From Ophiobolus disseminans (lineage: Eukaryota > Ascomycota > Dothideomycetes > Pleosporales > Phaeosphaeriaceae), in contig MU006216.1 in assembly GCA_010093685.1 (NCBI GenBank), forward strand, positions 2,970,487 through 3,034,486: a stretch of 64,000 bases of DNA, written 5' to 3'. The notes beneath the pieces were generated by a model. It saw nothing but the letters and a program-made list of their open reading frames with translations. It did not search any database and was not told the origin of the DNA. The translations under genes were made by a program, and so were the position numbers. Each line of letters opens with the position of its first letter. Positions within the stretch are counted from its first letter, which is position 1. Positions 9,412-20,411 of the stretch are shown piece by piece.

Positions 9412-10508
9412 CTACGCATCTGCCACTTGGGCCTCCACAACGAACTCGCAAGTCTTCCGCCTGGTATTCTGCCACACCTGCAGTACCGCCCTCCACGTCA
9501 CCTCAGACCTCAACTCAACCAAGCTATCGATCGGTGCAATGGCGTGGAACCTGGGCACAACGGCCCGGATGCGTCCCTGGACATTGAAGCCAACTTGTTC
9601 GCTCACAAGCGTCAGAAAGGTTCCGAAACTCAAATTGTCCACAAAAGGCTGACCATTCGGCCGAGGTGCTGTGACGAGCTGCGATGTGAGTATCGCTGCA
9701 CCGGTTATGTTGTCCACCACGCGAATGATGAATGAACTGGGGTGGAAAACGTTGCGGTGTGCAGCAGCGGCTTGAGTGTGTCCAGGTACGTTGGCGAGCT
9801 TGGATCTTGGCTTGTCCGCAGGCATTGGAGTGTGTCTTCGATGCGCATAGGCGAGTGCACCGGCTCTGCCTCGTCGATGTGCATTGGAGACGACGGAGCG
9901 GATGCATTCGGCTCAGACCCTGCATCATCCCGAATGCTCAGCTCAGCCAAATTATTCGCAACGACAGAAGGTCTCGATCCGCTGTGTAGCTGCTGCTCCA
10001 ACTCATCGTGCTGCTGCTGGACTCCCTCATCCTCCTCTTCATGCACCTTATCCTCCTCCTCGTGCACCTCATCAGGCACATGCACCGTCCCATCCGCCCT
10101 CCTCTTCACCCTCCCAGCCCTCACCATATACCGATTATGCTTCTCATTCCCATGCACAATCTTCGCCCTCGCATACAACAGTTCGTCCAATCGTCCTTGA
10201 GGCAATCCCACCGCGTCCAAATATCCCAACTCGGCCCTCACTTCCGCGAGCAGCGGTCGCAAGATCTCCACATTCGTAGCCATTCTGCGTCGGAAGTTCA
10301 TGTTGCCCAACAGGCCGGCGCGTCGCATCTTGGCTTGCACGAGATTGTGTAGTTGGGCGCCTTGGTCGGAGGTTAGGGCTAGTTCTGTTTCGACGTCGAT
10401 GACGCGGGTTGGGATTGTGTGGTGGGGCGTGGGGGAGAAGGTGAGATCGTGGGCGTGGGAGGATGTTTCGTCGTCCCTGTCGGAGAGGTCGGAAGGGACG
10501 TCGCTCAA
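9412..10508 (-). CDS. Hypothetical protein, 5' end uncertain
   Basis: Not recognised. Two exons join in frame: upstream exon from at least 10508 down to 9790, and 9412-9736. The 53-base phase-2 intron 9737-9789 has GTACCT and CCCCAG signals. The frame is open upstream of 10508 to about 10640 without an in-frame ATG, so the true start probably lies beyond another intron. The N-terminal half is acidic and Ser/Pro-rich with an EEED tract. A middle part reads LRPLLAEVRAELGYLDAVGL and LLYARAKIVHGNEKHNRY. After the splice comes SFIIRVVDNITGAAIL and LVELRSEVTWRAVLQVWQN, which looks like a beta-rich folded domain. The gene lies on the other side of the mariner-disrupted BTB gene, same strand. Confidence 0.5.
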
Positions 10509-11203
10509 TGGGCTCGAAGAGCCTGAACCATCGATGCCTGGATGCGTATGCGTCTCCGGAGCGTTGTTGACTAGACGTTCGATATTACGGACAAGTGAGT
10601 TCGGTTCCGACAGCGTGTGCGCGAGTCTTGTTCGTGTTGTTCGTCATGACTATCTCTGTTGGTAGTATTGCAAAGTCTTTAGTTCTGATAGCAATGCAGC
10701 ACTCGTAAGTGTGATATAGCTCCTCCCTCAATAGCAGCGCAGGCCCTTTTTATCCCACAATCCCAGGTCTCAAGTTTGCCGCTACGTCAAACATCATCTC
10801 AACCTCAAACTGCACAATCTCACGTACTCATAGGAAAATGTCTAAGACGTTTGTTGGTGTGCTTGAGCGAGCGCGTGGAAGGTCTTAGACAGGGTGTTTG
10901 TGGCTGTGCTAGCGGTTTTTGTCTTAGACATTTTTGTTTCTTGGCTGTGGAAGAGTGGCGTAGGTGTTGACCGACGGTCTTAATCGGAGACGTGACGAGA
11001 TCGATGGAAGAGATGATGTCGGTGTTAGAGAATGCGAGAATGGTCGATGTGCTTAATTGGAGTGTGTTTAGATGGAAGAGCTCGGCCATGTGGATGTTTG
11101 TCGAGAGCGGAAGGGGTTGAGTGTATTCAATAACATCGACGACGTGACAAGTACTTCACAGTCGTGGTTCGAGTGGAGAACCTGCCTTTCTGATTACTAT
11201 TTG
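10509..11203. other. Intergenic region with short inverted repeats
   Basis: It holds the unresolved 5' part of the hypothetical gene (to about 10650) and a small inverted repeat around 10835-10934. An 89-codon minus frame at 10820-11089 is open but has no recognisable features. Confidence 0.4.
10835..10934. repeat. Inverted repeat AAAATGTCTAAGAC with a third half-site
   Basis: AAAATGTCTAAGAC at 10835-10848 is the perfect reverse complement of 10921-10934. An additional GTCTTAGAC lies between them at 10882-10890. The arms are too short and too far apart for a convincing terminator. They may be protein-binding half-sites or chance. Confidence 0.4.
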
Positions 11204-12627
11204 TTACTTTTCATATGGGTTGTCCCCGCGTATCAATGTTCCCATTGCATCCCCAAAGCTATCGATGCTCGTTCTCCTCCGACTGTCTACATCCACCAAC
11301 TGTTCCACCAACTCTACAGTTTTCTTCAGCTTCTCATTTTCACTCTGTGCTTTCAACTCCTCGAGCTTTTGGTTGACTGTGTTGCAGAGCACGACTTGTC
11401 CCTCTTCCTCAAGCCAGATCTGCCCCTGGCCCGTCTCCTCTTTCTGCTTGGCAATGAAGTTCTCAAGCGCTGCGTTGCCTTAGAAAAACCAAACCAGGAT
11501 CCGTATGAAGATGCAGCCAAGTGCCCATGTATCCCAGTCTTCACAGGTCCCAGTATCTGGCGGTTCCCGGTCAGCGTGTTGGTCTTAATGCTGCCCAGGA
11601 CACAATTGGATTTTGAAGTCGTTTTTGGTTCCATCATAGAAAACTAAAATGTTGTAATAGCTCGTTCAGAGCATTCGATCTCTAGTAACATGTACAGGTT
11701 GCAAGCAAGACCCTCTACTTCTCGCATGAGCCAGTCAACATCCGGACCAGAGCTTGAAGGTCCACCACCGTCGGCGTTGCGGCGCATAAATTCTTGTAGG
11801 TCGCAATCCGCAAGATCAGTAATGGTGTAGTAGTTGTTTTTGAATGTGAAAGCTGTGTGTCGAACTTCAGTATCCACTAAGAAATATATAGTGTCGTTCA
11901 GAAACGATGTCCAGGATTCGATCTCGTCCGGGTCCGTGATCTTCTTGATTGCAAGGTCTTCCGTAAGCGTGTCGTCGTAAGTCGAGCGTGAAACTTTTTC
12001 GAACTTCTGTCGATGCCAGTGGACGCGTGCGTTGTATACATTATCCTGGATACGATCTGACTCGTCAAAGACAACTGGAACGGTCCAACTAGATAAGTCA
12101 GCGTCGTAGCGCTTCGAGTGTAAATCGGCGGCACAGAAGCGTTCCTAATGAGGTTCGTAGCGCTCCCTTATGATCGTTCGAGATTCATAGTCGAGCTTGT
12201 TCCCCAACGTGAGAGAGACCCTAGGCGGATCGCTGCTGTTGCTAGTGATCTCAACGTGTTTGCAGCTAATCCCGATCATCAGGAGCAGTAGACTGAGCGG
12301 AAGGCTGCCTAATACCGCGGCAGCGAACGCCTGCTTCGGAACGAGGTGCGATGTAATGTCTGTGATAAGACTGTCTTGTTCGCTTTGTGCCATACGTAGG
12401 AAGCTCGCATCGCATCTCAAAACGTGTGTACCATTGTTCGACGAGACAATATCAATCACACGCTCATCGGGAACATACGAGAAATCAGTGTCGTCGAACT
12501 TGTGATGGATAGTGTGTTTTTCGATAAGCTCACGGAAACGGCTAACGGCGGAAGCGTCGTCTGGCACTTCTAATGAGCCATGATGAACTAAGTTTAGTTT
12601 TAGAGTCTCGTAGTTGATCAAGGCCAT
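11204..12627 (-). pseudogene. Decayed serine/threonine protein kinase-like gene
   Basis: The minus frame starts MALINYETLKLNL at 12627 and can be followed in one frame to 11644 across an in-frame TAG (12145-12147). A putative transmembrane stretch (AAAVLGSLPLSLLLLMIGI) lies near residue 110. The kinase-like part has a VSRSTYDDTLTEDLAIKKI N-lobe and YYTITDLADCDLQEFM. After a frame break near 11650 it continues NILVFYDGTKNDFKIQL, a TAA at 11585-11587, then EDWDTWALGCIFIRILVWF (subdomain IX), a TAA at 11481-11483, then NAALENFIAKQKEE. The HxD catalytic loop and DFG motif are not present. The order of subdomains matches the kinase-like proteins common in Pleosporales. Three stops, one frameshift and the lost active site make a pseudogene call secure. 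Confidence 0.8.
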
Positions 12628-13045
12628 TTGTAGTCAGTCAGCTTGCTACATTGCTTTACCTGGGCGAGTAATGTGACCCGTAGCAAGTACCATACCTAGG
12701 TGGCAAGCATCGCTTGCACTTGACACTGGTCCAGTCAAGCTCCACTAGGGCTACCAGTCGCTGGCAACTGACCGAAGTGTGCAGCCACAGCTTTCGACGG
12801 CGCTATCATGATTTGTCTTGACGATATGCAGTCGATTCCGTGTGCATATAAATGACAAGACATGTTACATTGCGCTGTTGTTGACCAGACGAAGTGGAAA
12901 GGTAAGGGTGAACGATAGAATTAGTGAACATCATCACTTGGAGGGCGGCCTTGGCATCTGGTGACCTCATCCCAAATATTTGCGGCCAACTGCGGAGGTG
13001 CACAGCATTTCCAATCAACACAACCTCACATTCCCAAAGCTGAAA
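12628..13045. other. Intergenic region upstream of GRX5
   Basis: 418 bases between the kinase pseudogene start and GRX5. It serves as GRX5 promoter by position. No gene is seen. Confidence 0.5.
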
Positions 13046-13672
13046 ATGTTCTCAAGACACACAATCCCCTCGGTAAGTAGTCACATAATCCCCTACCGCA
13101 TCATTATATTGACTTCGAGCAGGCGTTCCGAGCAGCGACCCGCGCAAGCACACCTGCATCTCGCCTCTTCGCGCCGACACGATTCATCACACCCTTCCAA
13201 GCACGACTACTGTCAAATGAAGTCCGAAGCGCAATTGATAAAGCTGTCGCATCGGCGCCCGTTGTTCTGTTCATGAAGGGCACACCAGAGACGCCACAAT
13301 GCGGATTCTCGAGAGCGAGCATACAGATCCTGGGCATGCAGGGTGTAGATCCGGAGAAGTTCACGGCGTTCAACGTCTTGGAGGACCAGGACTTGAGAAA
13401 TGGTATGTCACAATATTTTCCAAATATATCAGAGAGTTGAGAGCGGCTGCTGGATGTTTTGCGGGATATGCGTACGGACATTGCATGCTAACACATGGCT
13501 CACAGGCATTAAGGAATACTCTGAGTGGCCTACGATACCGCAGTTATACGTCGATAAAGAGTTCATTGGTGGTTGCGACATCCTCATGACCATGCACCAG
13601 GATGGTTCGCTCGCGAAGATGCTGGAAGAGAAGGGCGTGGTTGTACCTGCTGAGCCGGAGCAGAAGCCATAG
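13046..13672 (+). CDS. GRX5: Mitochondrial monothiol glutaredoxin (Fe-S cluster transfer)
   Basis: Exons 13046-13072, 13123-13402 and 13506-13672 join to 157 residues. Introns 13073-13122 and 13403-13505 have standard signals. The N-terminus (MFSRHTIPS then AFRAATRASTPASRLF) is a basic presequence for the mitochondrial matrix. The glutaredoxin fold begins near residue 45 (VRSAIDKAVASAPVVLFMKG). The active site PQCGFS has a single cysteine at residue 69, the CGFS type that binds a bridging [2Fe-2S] cluster with glutathione. Later motifs WPTIPQLYVDKEFIGGCDI contain the cis-proline and the GG glutathione-binding turn. Grx5 passes clusters from the Isu scaffold to targets. The length is right for single-domain fungal Grx5. 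Confidence 0.96.
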
Positions 13673-14018
13673 AGAGCGGATGAAAGGATCATGGTAGGAT
13701 TAGTTATGATGACTGTGAATCATGGCTTCCTGTGCAGGACTTTAATGATGTAAAATACAGATTGTACACTCTTTGCAGGGGGTGAGAGCAATGTAAGTGT
13801 TGCAGCATCGAAGTTCTGCTGAAATCTTCTGTACCTTTCGCTGTAGCTTCTATTTCGATGTTCTTCGTGTGCAGTGGGTACTCTTGCTCAACTATCGCGC
13901 CTTCCTCGTCGGAACCGGAAGATCCCACAAGCCTATTTGACGCTTTTGAATCTCGCACGCACCTCAAACCGTTCTTCCACTTCACTTCGCTTTCAGCTAC
14001 GTTTCCCTGGCCGGCATT
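13673..14018. other. Intergenic spacer
   Basis: It lies between GRX5 and the coiled-coil gene, both on plus. A serine/proline-rich frame is open in parts but has no gene-like features. Confidence 0.4.
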
Positions 14019-15189
14019 ATGGAAGTCGATCGCACTAATCCCGTCTTGCGAGCCCGCCTCAACATGCAACCGCGCGTGAAGCAAGTCACACCAGTGTCAA
14101 CTAAGAAATCGGTTTCAGTTGCTGCAATCTTCCAGAAGCAAGCACAGAAAGCAGCCAAGGGTTCTACCACGCCACAGTCGGCTGTCAGCGTACCCAAATC
14201 TGCACTCAAAGATGCCTCGAACGAAAAGGCGCAGAGCCTCAAATCACGATCGAGCTCGCGCAGCCCTCACAAAGTGGGATGGAAGGTGTCAAAGAAGCGA
14301 TCAGACGTGCATCCATTGGCTGTGGCCTTCAAAGGTGTGCACTACTCACAGCAGGTTTTTAAGCAACGTGACTGACGCCCGTCCTCCAGAAACCAGCGAT
14401 GACTACCGCCGCCACCTCTACAGGACCGCTACACTGAAGATCAATCAGACGCTTGAGGCCCTCCTCCACAATCTCTACGAGAACACCTTGCAGACCGTCT
14501 CGTCAGATGCGGACAACAGCCAAGAAGAGCCCCTTCGTCTCACCGTTCCAGCAAAGTTCGAACGCGCTGCTCAGAAGTTGTACCTACCCATCTCTGCATA
14601 CAATGTCCGCCTGACCCGCACCAACACTAATGGCGAGCGTGACTATCTCGTGCGTACGCTTGAGACGCGTATGCATGACTTCGAGGAGCACCTTGCGGAG
14701 CAGACGGCGGAGATCGAGAGGCTGAGGAAGAACTGGGAGACCCTTGTGGGTGAGATCTGGAAAGTCGGCGTGCATTGCCTGGGTGAGGACATCATGAAGT
14801 CGATGCTTTTGACCAACAAAGACGGCTATGTACTCTCCTCTTGTCCATCGAAAGTCACGGAACCCGCATCCACGCTCTTCGTCCCCGAACACGGCACTTC
14901 TCCTGCGCCTCGCAAGAAGCGCGTCACGTTCGAGACGCCAACCATCGCCAATGACGATCTTCCGAACACTGAAACCGTGTCTTTTGACTTTCTGTACCAG
15001 CCGACGCGACTCCGCCTCGAGCCTCTTCCTGCCGTTCCTGCCTTGCCGGAGAAAGCTATTGAGGACCTCAGTGTACAGGTCAAGGAGCTAGGAAGCAAGC
15101 AGCTTGAAGATTATCGCAAGGTAGAGCGGGAAAACCATGCTCATTGGCAGAAGAAGACTGCGCAGCTTATGAACGTCCTCAAGGATTGA
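14019..15189 (+). CDS. Hypothetical coiled-coil protein with RVxF-like motif
   Basis: Exons 14019-14334 and 14390-15189 join to 371 residues. The 55-base intron has ACTGAC branch and CTCCAG acceptor. I do not recognise the family. The N-terminal 100 residues are basic and Ser/Lys-rich with a SPHKVGWKVSKKRSD segment, suggesting nuclear localisation or DNA contact. From about residue 106 a helical part begins (DDYRRHLYRTATLKINQTL), including a likely coiled coil EEHLAEQTAEIERLRKNW. Near residue 278 KKRVTF fits the RVxF consensus for PP1 docking. A second helical part near the end has VQVKELGSKQLEDYRKVE. The layout recalls kinetochore or chromosome proteins, but this is speculation. Confidence 0.75.
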
Positions 15190-15605
15190 AGGAGAGAGAC
15201 ATGTTGTACAAGGATGCATTATACGTTCTCTCGGCGCATTTGTTTCAAGCAGCTTTGGGAAACTGTGTGAGACGCAGACGAGAGGGCGGACATGTGTGTA
15301 CTGAACATATACATATTATGCTATAGGAGCTTTCCTCATGTTGACAAGAAAAGCACGAGAGATGTACTCTGCAGGGAGCCACGCACAAGTATAGCAGCGT
15401 TGAGAACATCAAGGGATTAAGTGTCCAAGTTATTCGTTGATGCAGAAATTCAATAGAGAAGTTGATTCGTTTCAAAGCTTTATTACTGAGGCACTCTGCA
15501 TCACAGCATAGTCTAAACAGCTCAGTACCCTTCGAAAGCAAAAAGTCTAGACGGTCTACATGGATATCAAACATCAAACACGCCCACACACCCCTCCACC
15601 TCCGC
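15190..15605. other. Convergent 3' spacer
   Basis: It lies between the stop codons of the coiled-coil gene and CCP1. It presumably holds both 3' UTRs. No gene is seen. Confidence 0.5.
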
Positions 15606-16793
15606 TCAATCAAAGCTACTCCTGAACGTCCACCTCTGATCCTCCGGCTGCGCAAACGGCACACCCAGCTCAAACAGCGTAACAACCGCATCCCTAAAAT
15701 CATTAAAGAACGCCTCGTTATCGCTCGCATACAGCTCTGTGTATTTCCTAAAGCTCTTATCCTTTACAATCTCCATATCAGTCGGCAGCATCATGAGCGT
15801 CTTCGTCTTGACGTCTTCGAACTGCTTGGGCCCATTCCACTTCTTGTAGCCCCACTTCTCCTCGAGGAGGAGCTTGAAGTAATCGTTTGTGAAGGTCGTG
15901 GGGCTGAACGTCCAGGGCCCGTCGTAACCCGAGCGATCGGTATGGCAGCGACCGAGTGCGTGTGCACCGGACAGAGCGACCATTTCCTTGTCGGAGAAGC
16001 CCATGCGACCGAAGATGGCGCGGATGTGGCTGCGGTCTTTGCTGGCGTCGGGGAGGCGGCCGTCGGGCGTGCAGAAGGAGAGGTCGCGGTCGGAGCGGCC
16101 GGCGCGGTACGGGATCTTGGGGCCTTGCATCTCTTGGATCGAGCACACGCCGCCGAGGATCCAAAGGTCCGAGTACGTTATCCAGGGGAAGGCGGCTTTG
16201 ACGGGCTCGAGGAAGTCACGGGCTGCTTTGAGGCCGGCGTTGGCGCCGTGGTCGCCTTCGGGGGCGAAGCGCATTGTTGCGCCGTTGGAGCCGCCCGTGT
16301 TGGTGAGCTTGTCGTAGCTGATACTGTGTGTTAGCAAAGCTGTTTGGGGTGGTATGAATGGATGACGGGGTACTTACGTTCCAGAGGCGTGCCATGCCAA
16401 TCTCAGCAAGACGGGTCCGTAGCTGCCATCGTCATAGTTATCGTGCTCCTCCAGCCTCTTTGCAATCATATTGTACGCCTTCTGGTAGTCCTCGAAGCGG
16501 GGTGTGAAGATGGTGGCCTTTGGTTCCTGGCCAAACAGCTCAGGCTTCAGGGTGTACAGCCCATAGACACCAACTCCGACGAGCAGAGCACCGGCGCTCC
16601 AGATCAGACCGGTCGGGTTGCCCTCATATTTATCTGGGCCGTCTTCCTGGCCGGTAGCGTAGCCGCGTTGCCACTGCTTGCGGAACGCGGTTTGCGAGGG
16701 GGCGATGAAGCGAGACGAGCGTGTGGTGGTGGAGCGGAAGGTGGGTGCGGCGGTGCGCAGAGCGCGGGAGAGGGTTCGCGAGGCGGAAGCCAT
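15606..16793 (-). CDS. CCP1: Cytochrome c peroxidase, mitochondrial
   Basis: Exons 16378-16793 and 15606-16317 join to 375 residues. The 60-base phase-2 intron lies inside the distal haem motif. The N-terminus has a Ser/Arg/Thr-rich presequence followed by a hydrophobic segment (LIWSAGALLVGVGVYGLY), the two-part signal that delivers Ccp1 to the intermembrane space. Distal haem residues appear in LLRLAWHASGTYDK (Arg, Trp, His). The proximal histidine is in ALSGAHALGRCH and the radical-forming tryptophan in YDGPWTFSPTTFTNDYF. The enzyme reduces hydrogen peroxide with ferrocytochrome c. Length and order match fungal CCP1. It is convergent with the coiled-coil gene. Confidence 0.96.
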
Positions 16794-17859
16794 CGTGTTG
16801 TCTTGTGAGAAGAAGCTGTGATTGAATGATCAAGCTGGCTGAACTCTCGGTGAGTGACCTGTTGCTAAGTCTTCAAGCGCTCGTGTGGGCTGAGGAGGTC
16901 AATTGGCCCCAAAAGGCAGTGTAAACGAGTTGGTAAGAGCACGGAAGAAGCTTTTACTCGTGAATTTGAAGGGGCAAAGAACTTCTTAAGAGATGGAGGA
17001 ATTGTAACATTTTACTAGAAGATACGGCGAGAAAAGCTAACAGGGATCACCGACCAATCAGACCCGCCCCGATCCATACCGCCTGGACTCTGACGATATC
17101 GTAATCGCGCCCGCTGGACACAAATGCATGCCTCGTGTCGCTGATCAGGAAACTTTCTCCTGGCACGTATCGACCGACTTTTGCGATGGGGCTTGGCCGG
17201 CACACGAGGGATGCTGCTGGTTTTGTAGCTTCGCAGGCCTGGCCCGAGACATCGCTGGTCGCCCGACTTCCACGCCTTGTTATTGGTGGCAACTTAGATC
17301 GACGCATGCAATGAGGGGTAATGAGGCTCTGCGGCATGCCCCATTGCGCATTGAGGGGCGATTCTACATGTTTATACATCTTGTTGTTGCTATCTACAGT
17401 GAATCTGGAATTTGTGCACGTTCATGGTGTTGCTTGTTGACCGCATTGTTGAAACTGTCCAGGCTCGCCAATCGACTCGCTGATTTACTAAGCTGCCGAG
17501 AGGCCTTACTCGTACCATCTCCACATGCCGTTGCTGTCCGACAGCGGCAAGTATTGCGGCACAGGCTCCAAATAAAGAAACATCACGCATGTTGTCACCT
17601 TACAATAGAGATCATCTAGAATCATTGCAATTGATTGTTCGTCACCTCAAAGGGTGGAAGGTTCGTATGGATATGAAATCAAAACGCCTGGCCACCCATT
17701 ATCCCTTCATGCGGTCGTGTCTCTGCCCCAACGCTATGCAAGAAACTGCCTACTAGGCATAAGAAACAAAACTCCGATGCCATGATGCAAGACTGTCATT
17801 ACCCAGGTGTATCATGACCCAAAGACCAACGCCGCCATGGAGAAAAAGAGACAAAGAAA
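16794..17859. other. Gene-poor stretch of about 1.1 kb
   Basis: The CCP1 promoter lies on its left side. Frames of up to 163 codons exist on both strands, but none has domain-like composition or supporting splice signals. I see no gene. Confidence 0.45.
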
Positions 17860-19413
17860 TCAGAACATGTGGCTGTGAGGAGGCGGAAGACCTGGAAGCC
17901 TGAGGTGCTGCGGAGGTGGAAGAGTCATCATCATGTGGCTGTGTGTGGACGAGTGCGCGTGATTTTGCTGTGGTGGAGGTGGAAGAGGCGGCGGAGGTAG
18001 GAGCGCTGAGTGCATATGGCTCTGTGACTGGAATCCTTGATGCATATGACTTTGTGCTGGAGGCGGTTGTTGCGTTTGGAATCCCATGCGCATAGGAAAC
18101 CCCATTGGAAACCTATGCGGCTGCTGAGGTTCTGCGATCCTGGGTGGAGTAGAGGTTCTCGACATCGAAGTTGCATGCACGCTCTCCTCCGAAGATGCAG
18201 CCTTGGCTTTAATCTCGGCAGCTTCTTTCTCAAGCTTGGGCTTTAGCTGTAACCAAGAAGTGTTGTTCGGGTCTTTCGGGATAGCAATGGCGCGTTTGTA
18301 GGAGGCGCAGCACTCGATCTCCCGCGCGCTGATGGCAGGGCTTAGTTCAGATGCCTTTTGCTGAAAGAAAGCTTTGCGCGCCGCTTTCCTAGCAGAGTAA
18401 TCATAGGTCCTGTCGTTCCGTAGAGTTTCTTCCCAGGCCTCCATCTTGTGTGCGAATGCCTTTCGCTCCTCAACAAGCTTCACCTTAGGGGTGAACCAAG
18501 CAGTCACCTCGGCAGTCCAGGTGGGTGAGTTCCCGTGCTTTGCTTTAAGTTCGGCGTATTCTTGCGTGATGTCCTTGACCTCTGCGGTGAGATAGACTGT
18601 CTTCAAGGCATGCGTGGTTGCTGGCCCTACTCCAACAAAGTTGCCCCAGGAGTCGAATATGCCAGACGAAAGACACTTTTGCAACATGAGGCTGTCTTCA
18701 CCATGCGCAGTCCGTAGCTTGCCCAACGTGACGTGCTCTTTCTCCGTCTTTACTTGCAGGCATGCCTTGCACCAGCGACGGAGAAAGGCCCAATACGTCT
18801 TGCGGGTGTTGGGCGACTTGCAGCTCTGACAACCATGATCGTGACGCAGGTTCGCATATTGGTACTCGGTGAGCTCCGAAGGTGGTTCGGGTAAGTCGGT
18901 TCCATGGTGGTAATTTCTGCTGTGCTTCCAGAGCATAGGATTGTCTCTCAGGAAGTAGTAGCACGATGGGATCTTGTCGCGCATCACCAGGAGTTGCGCA
19001 GGGTCGGAGAAGGAAAGAATTGTGAACCAGCAGTCCAGGTCGACCCCTCTGCTGGGTAGCTTGAGCTTCCGGGTTCTGGGCGGCTTCGGCGCTTGCCACC
19101 TGTGCATGAGGATAGAGGCACTGGGTAATGTCCTTGAACTTGATGCTGATGCCGCATCCTGTGCTTGTGCTTGGTAGACAATAAATGTTGAGTTTCCGTC
19201 CGGGCTGGTGTCCTCGTCACCCCGCTTGCGTTTCAGAGTCCCCTCAACATTGGTAAATGCCACATAATGAGATCGCACCTCCTTCCGCTCCTTGGGCGCC
19301 CGTTTTCCAGCGGGCTTCCTGCAGTTGATGACTGTTCCATAGGCCTGCTGCGGAGCCTGGCTGATCGGGGTCTGCTTGTTGACTTTGAAGGCGACACCTT
19401 TCGCATTAACCAT
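17860..19413 (-). CDS. F-box-like protein with CxxC pair and His/Pro-rich tail
   Basis: A single exon of 517 residues starting MVNAKGVAFK at 19413. A basic N-terminus (KRKRGDED) is followed at about residues 122-168 by an F-box-like segment (VDLDCWFTILSFSDPAQLL, then CYYFLRDNPMLWKHSR). Next is a CxxC pair (CQSCKS and CKACLQ, residues 195-218) that could bind zinc. This F-box plus cysteine arrangement is common in Pezizomycotina. A Lys/Glu-rich helical middle follows. The last 100 residues are Pro/His/Met-rich with repeated QSHMH and PPPP motifs, probably disordered. F-box proteins recruit substrates to SCF ubiquitin ligases; the substrate is unknown. Confidence 0.85.
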   Translation of the reverse strand: MVNAKGVAFKVNKQTPISQAPQQAYGTVINCRKPAGKRAPKERKEVRSHYVAFTNVEGTLKRKRGDEDTSPDGNSTFIVYQAQAQDAASASSSRTLPSASILMHRWQAPKPPRTRKLKLPSRGVDLDCWFTILSFSDPAQLLVMRDKIPSCYYFLRDNPMLWKHSRNYHHGTDLPEPPSELTEYQYANLRHDHGCQSCKSPNTRKTYWAFLRRWCKACLQVKTEKEHVTLGKLRTAHGEDSLMLQKCLSSGIFDSWGNFVGVGPATTHALKTVYLTAEVKDITQEYAELKAKHGNSPTWTAEVTAWFTPKVKLVEERKAFAHKMEAWEETLRNDRTYDYSARKAARKAFFQQKASELSPAISAREIECCASYKRAIAIPKDPNNTSWLQLKPKLEKEAAEIKAKAASSEESVHATSMSRTSTPPRIAEPQQPHRFPMGFPMRMGFQTQQPPPAQSHMHQGFQSQSHMHSALLPPPPLPPPPQQNHAHSSTHSHMMMTLPPPQHLRLPGLPPPHSHMF

Positions 19414-20411
19414 GACTGGTCAGCAGTCCAGCCGCCGTGCGCGTATTATCCAGTCGCACGCAGTAATCCAGAATCGAGAGCAGCAGGATATGGTGTCGTG
19501 GTGGTCGATTTGCGTCGTCGTAGAGGCTGACGAGGAAGGGCGGAGGTTGACGACGAGATTTATGAGTGTGCCCAGCCCAGCCTTGGTCGAAGTTCGGCAC
19601 CAACCATGGAGACTTCCGCCGATTGGTGTCGGATATTGGTTTTGTCTCTTGACTAAGCCGCAGCTTTGCCCCATCAGCCATCGTACCGGCAATTTTCACC
19701 ATCGTTATTTCGATTCAGGCTGTCCGGTAGAGATTCCCTTGGGGTTATGCTAAGTAGAGTACATATCTCCATGCGGAATGCTCTGCGCCGTACAGCGAAT
19801 GCTCGCCCCGATGTCGTCCCGAAACACTCGCGCGACCTACTCCTATTGGCACACTACGCCACACACCCGTCGATCACATTGCAGCACCGGACGATGCCCA
19901 GTTGCATCCACTATGCGTCATATGCTGTGCATCGCCTGATATTTTTCTTCGGCTTCGGCCACTCGGCCAGCTCTTGTTCCTTAGTCCACTAAGCACCGAA
20001 TCATGCGCCATCACCAGCGTGGGCGTCAGCAAGGGCTTCCTATGCGTGGAAATACCAGGGTAGCATCGCCACATGGCGCCTAAGATGGCCCGCCCAGCTT
20101 CCTCTTTTGGTAACCACTCGGTCTACCACGATGGAGGAAAGTGGTAAGCGACTCCATAAAAACGCGGGGTTAGTGAGGCGCGAGTGGTCAGATCTTTGCC
20201 TGTAAGTTTGCGACCTCGGCCTGAAATTGCGACTATCATGCTCCGCTCCGACTCACGATATATTTCCTTCCTTCTTCATCCCTCTACCCTGTGTGCAAAC
20301 GTGGTACCCTAGCGATCGACTCGGTGCATTAGCCCGACCAGCCAGGCGGATAGAACAGCTCTACAAGGGTCTGGACGTGCACGATACACTAGAGCTACTG
20401 AAACACGCACG
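19414..20411. other. Divergent intergenic region, about 1 kb
   Basis: It lies between the F-box gene (minus) and the MFS transporter (plus) and should hold both promoters. Short frames are present, none convincing. Confidence 0.5.

Noticed and set aside
16834..17859. Frames of 110-163 codons on both strands (17047-17379 minus, 17128-17619 plus)
   Set aside because: Overlapping opposite-strand frames without domain-like blocks or splice support; composition looks like unselected DNA.
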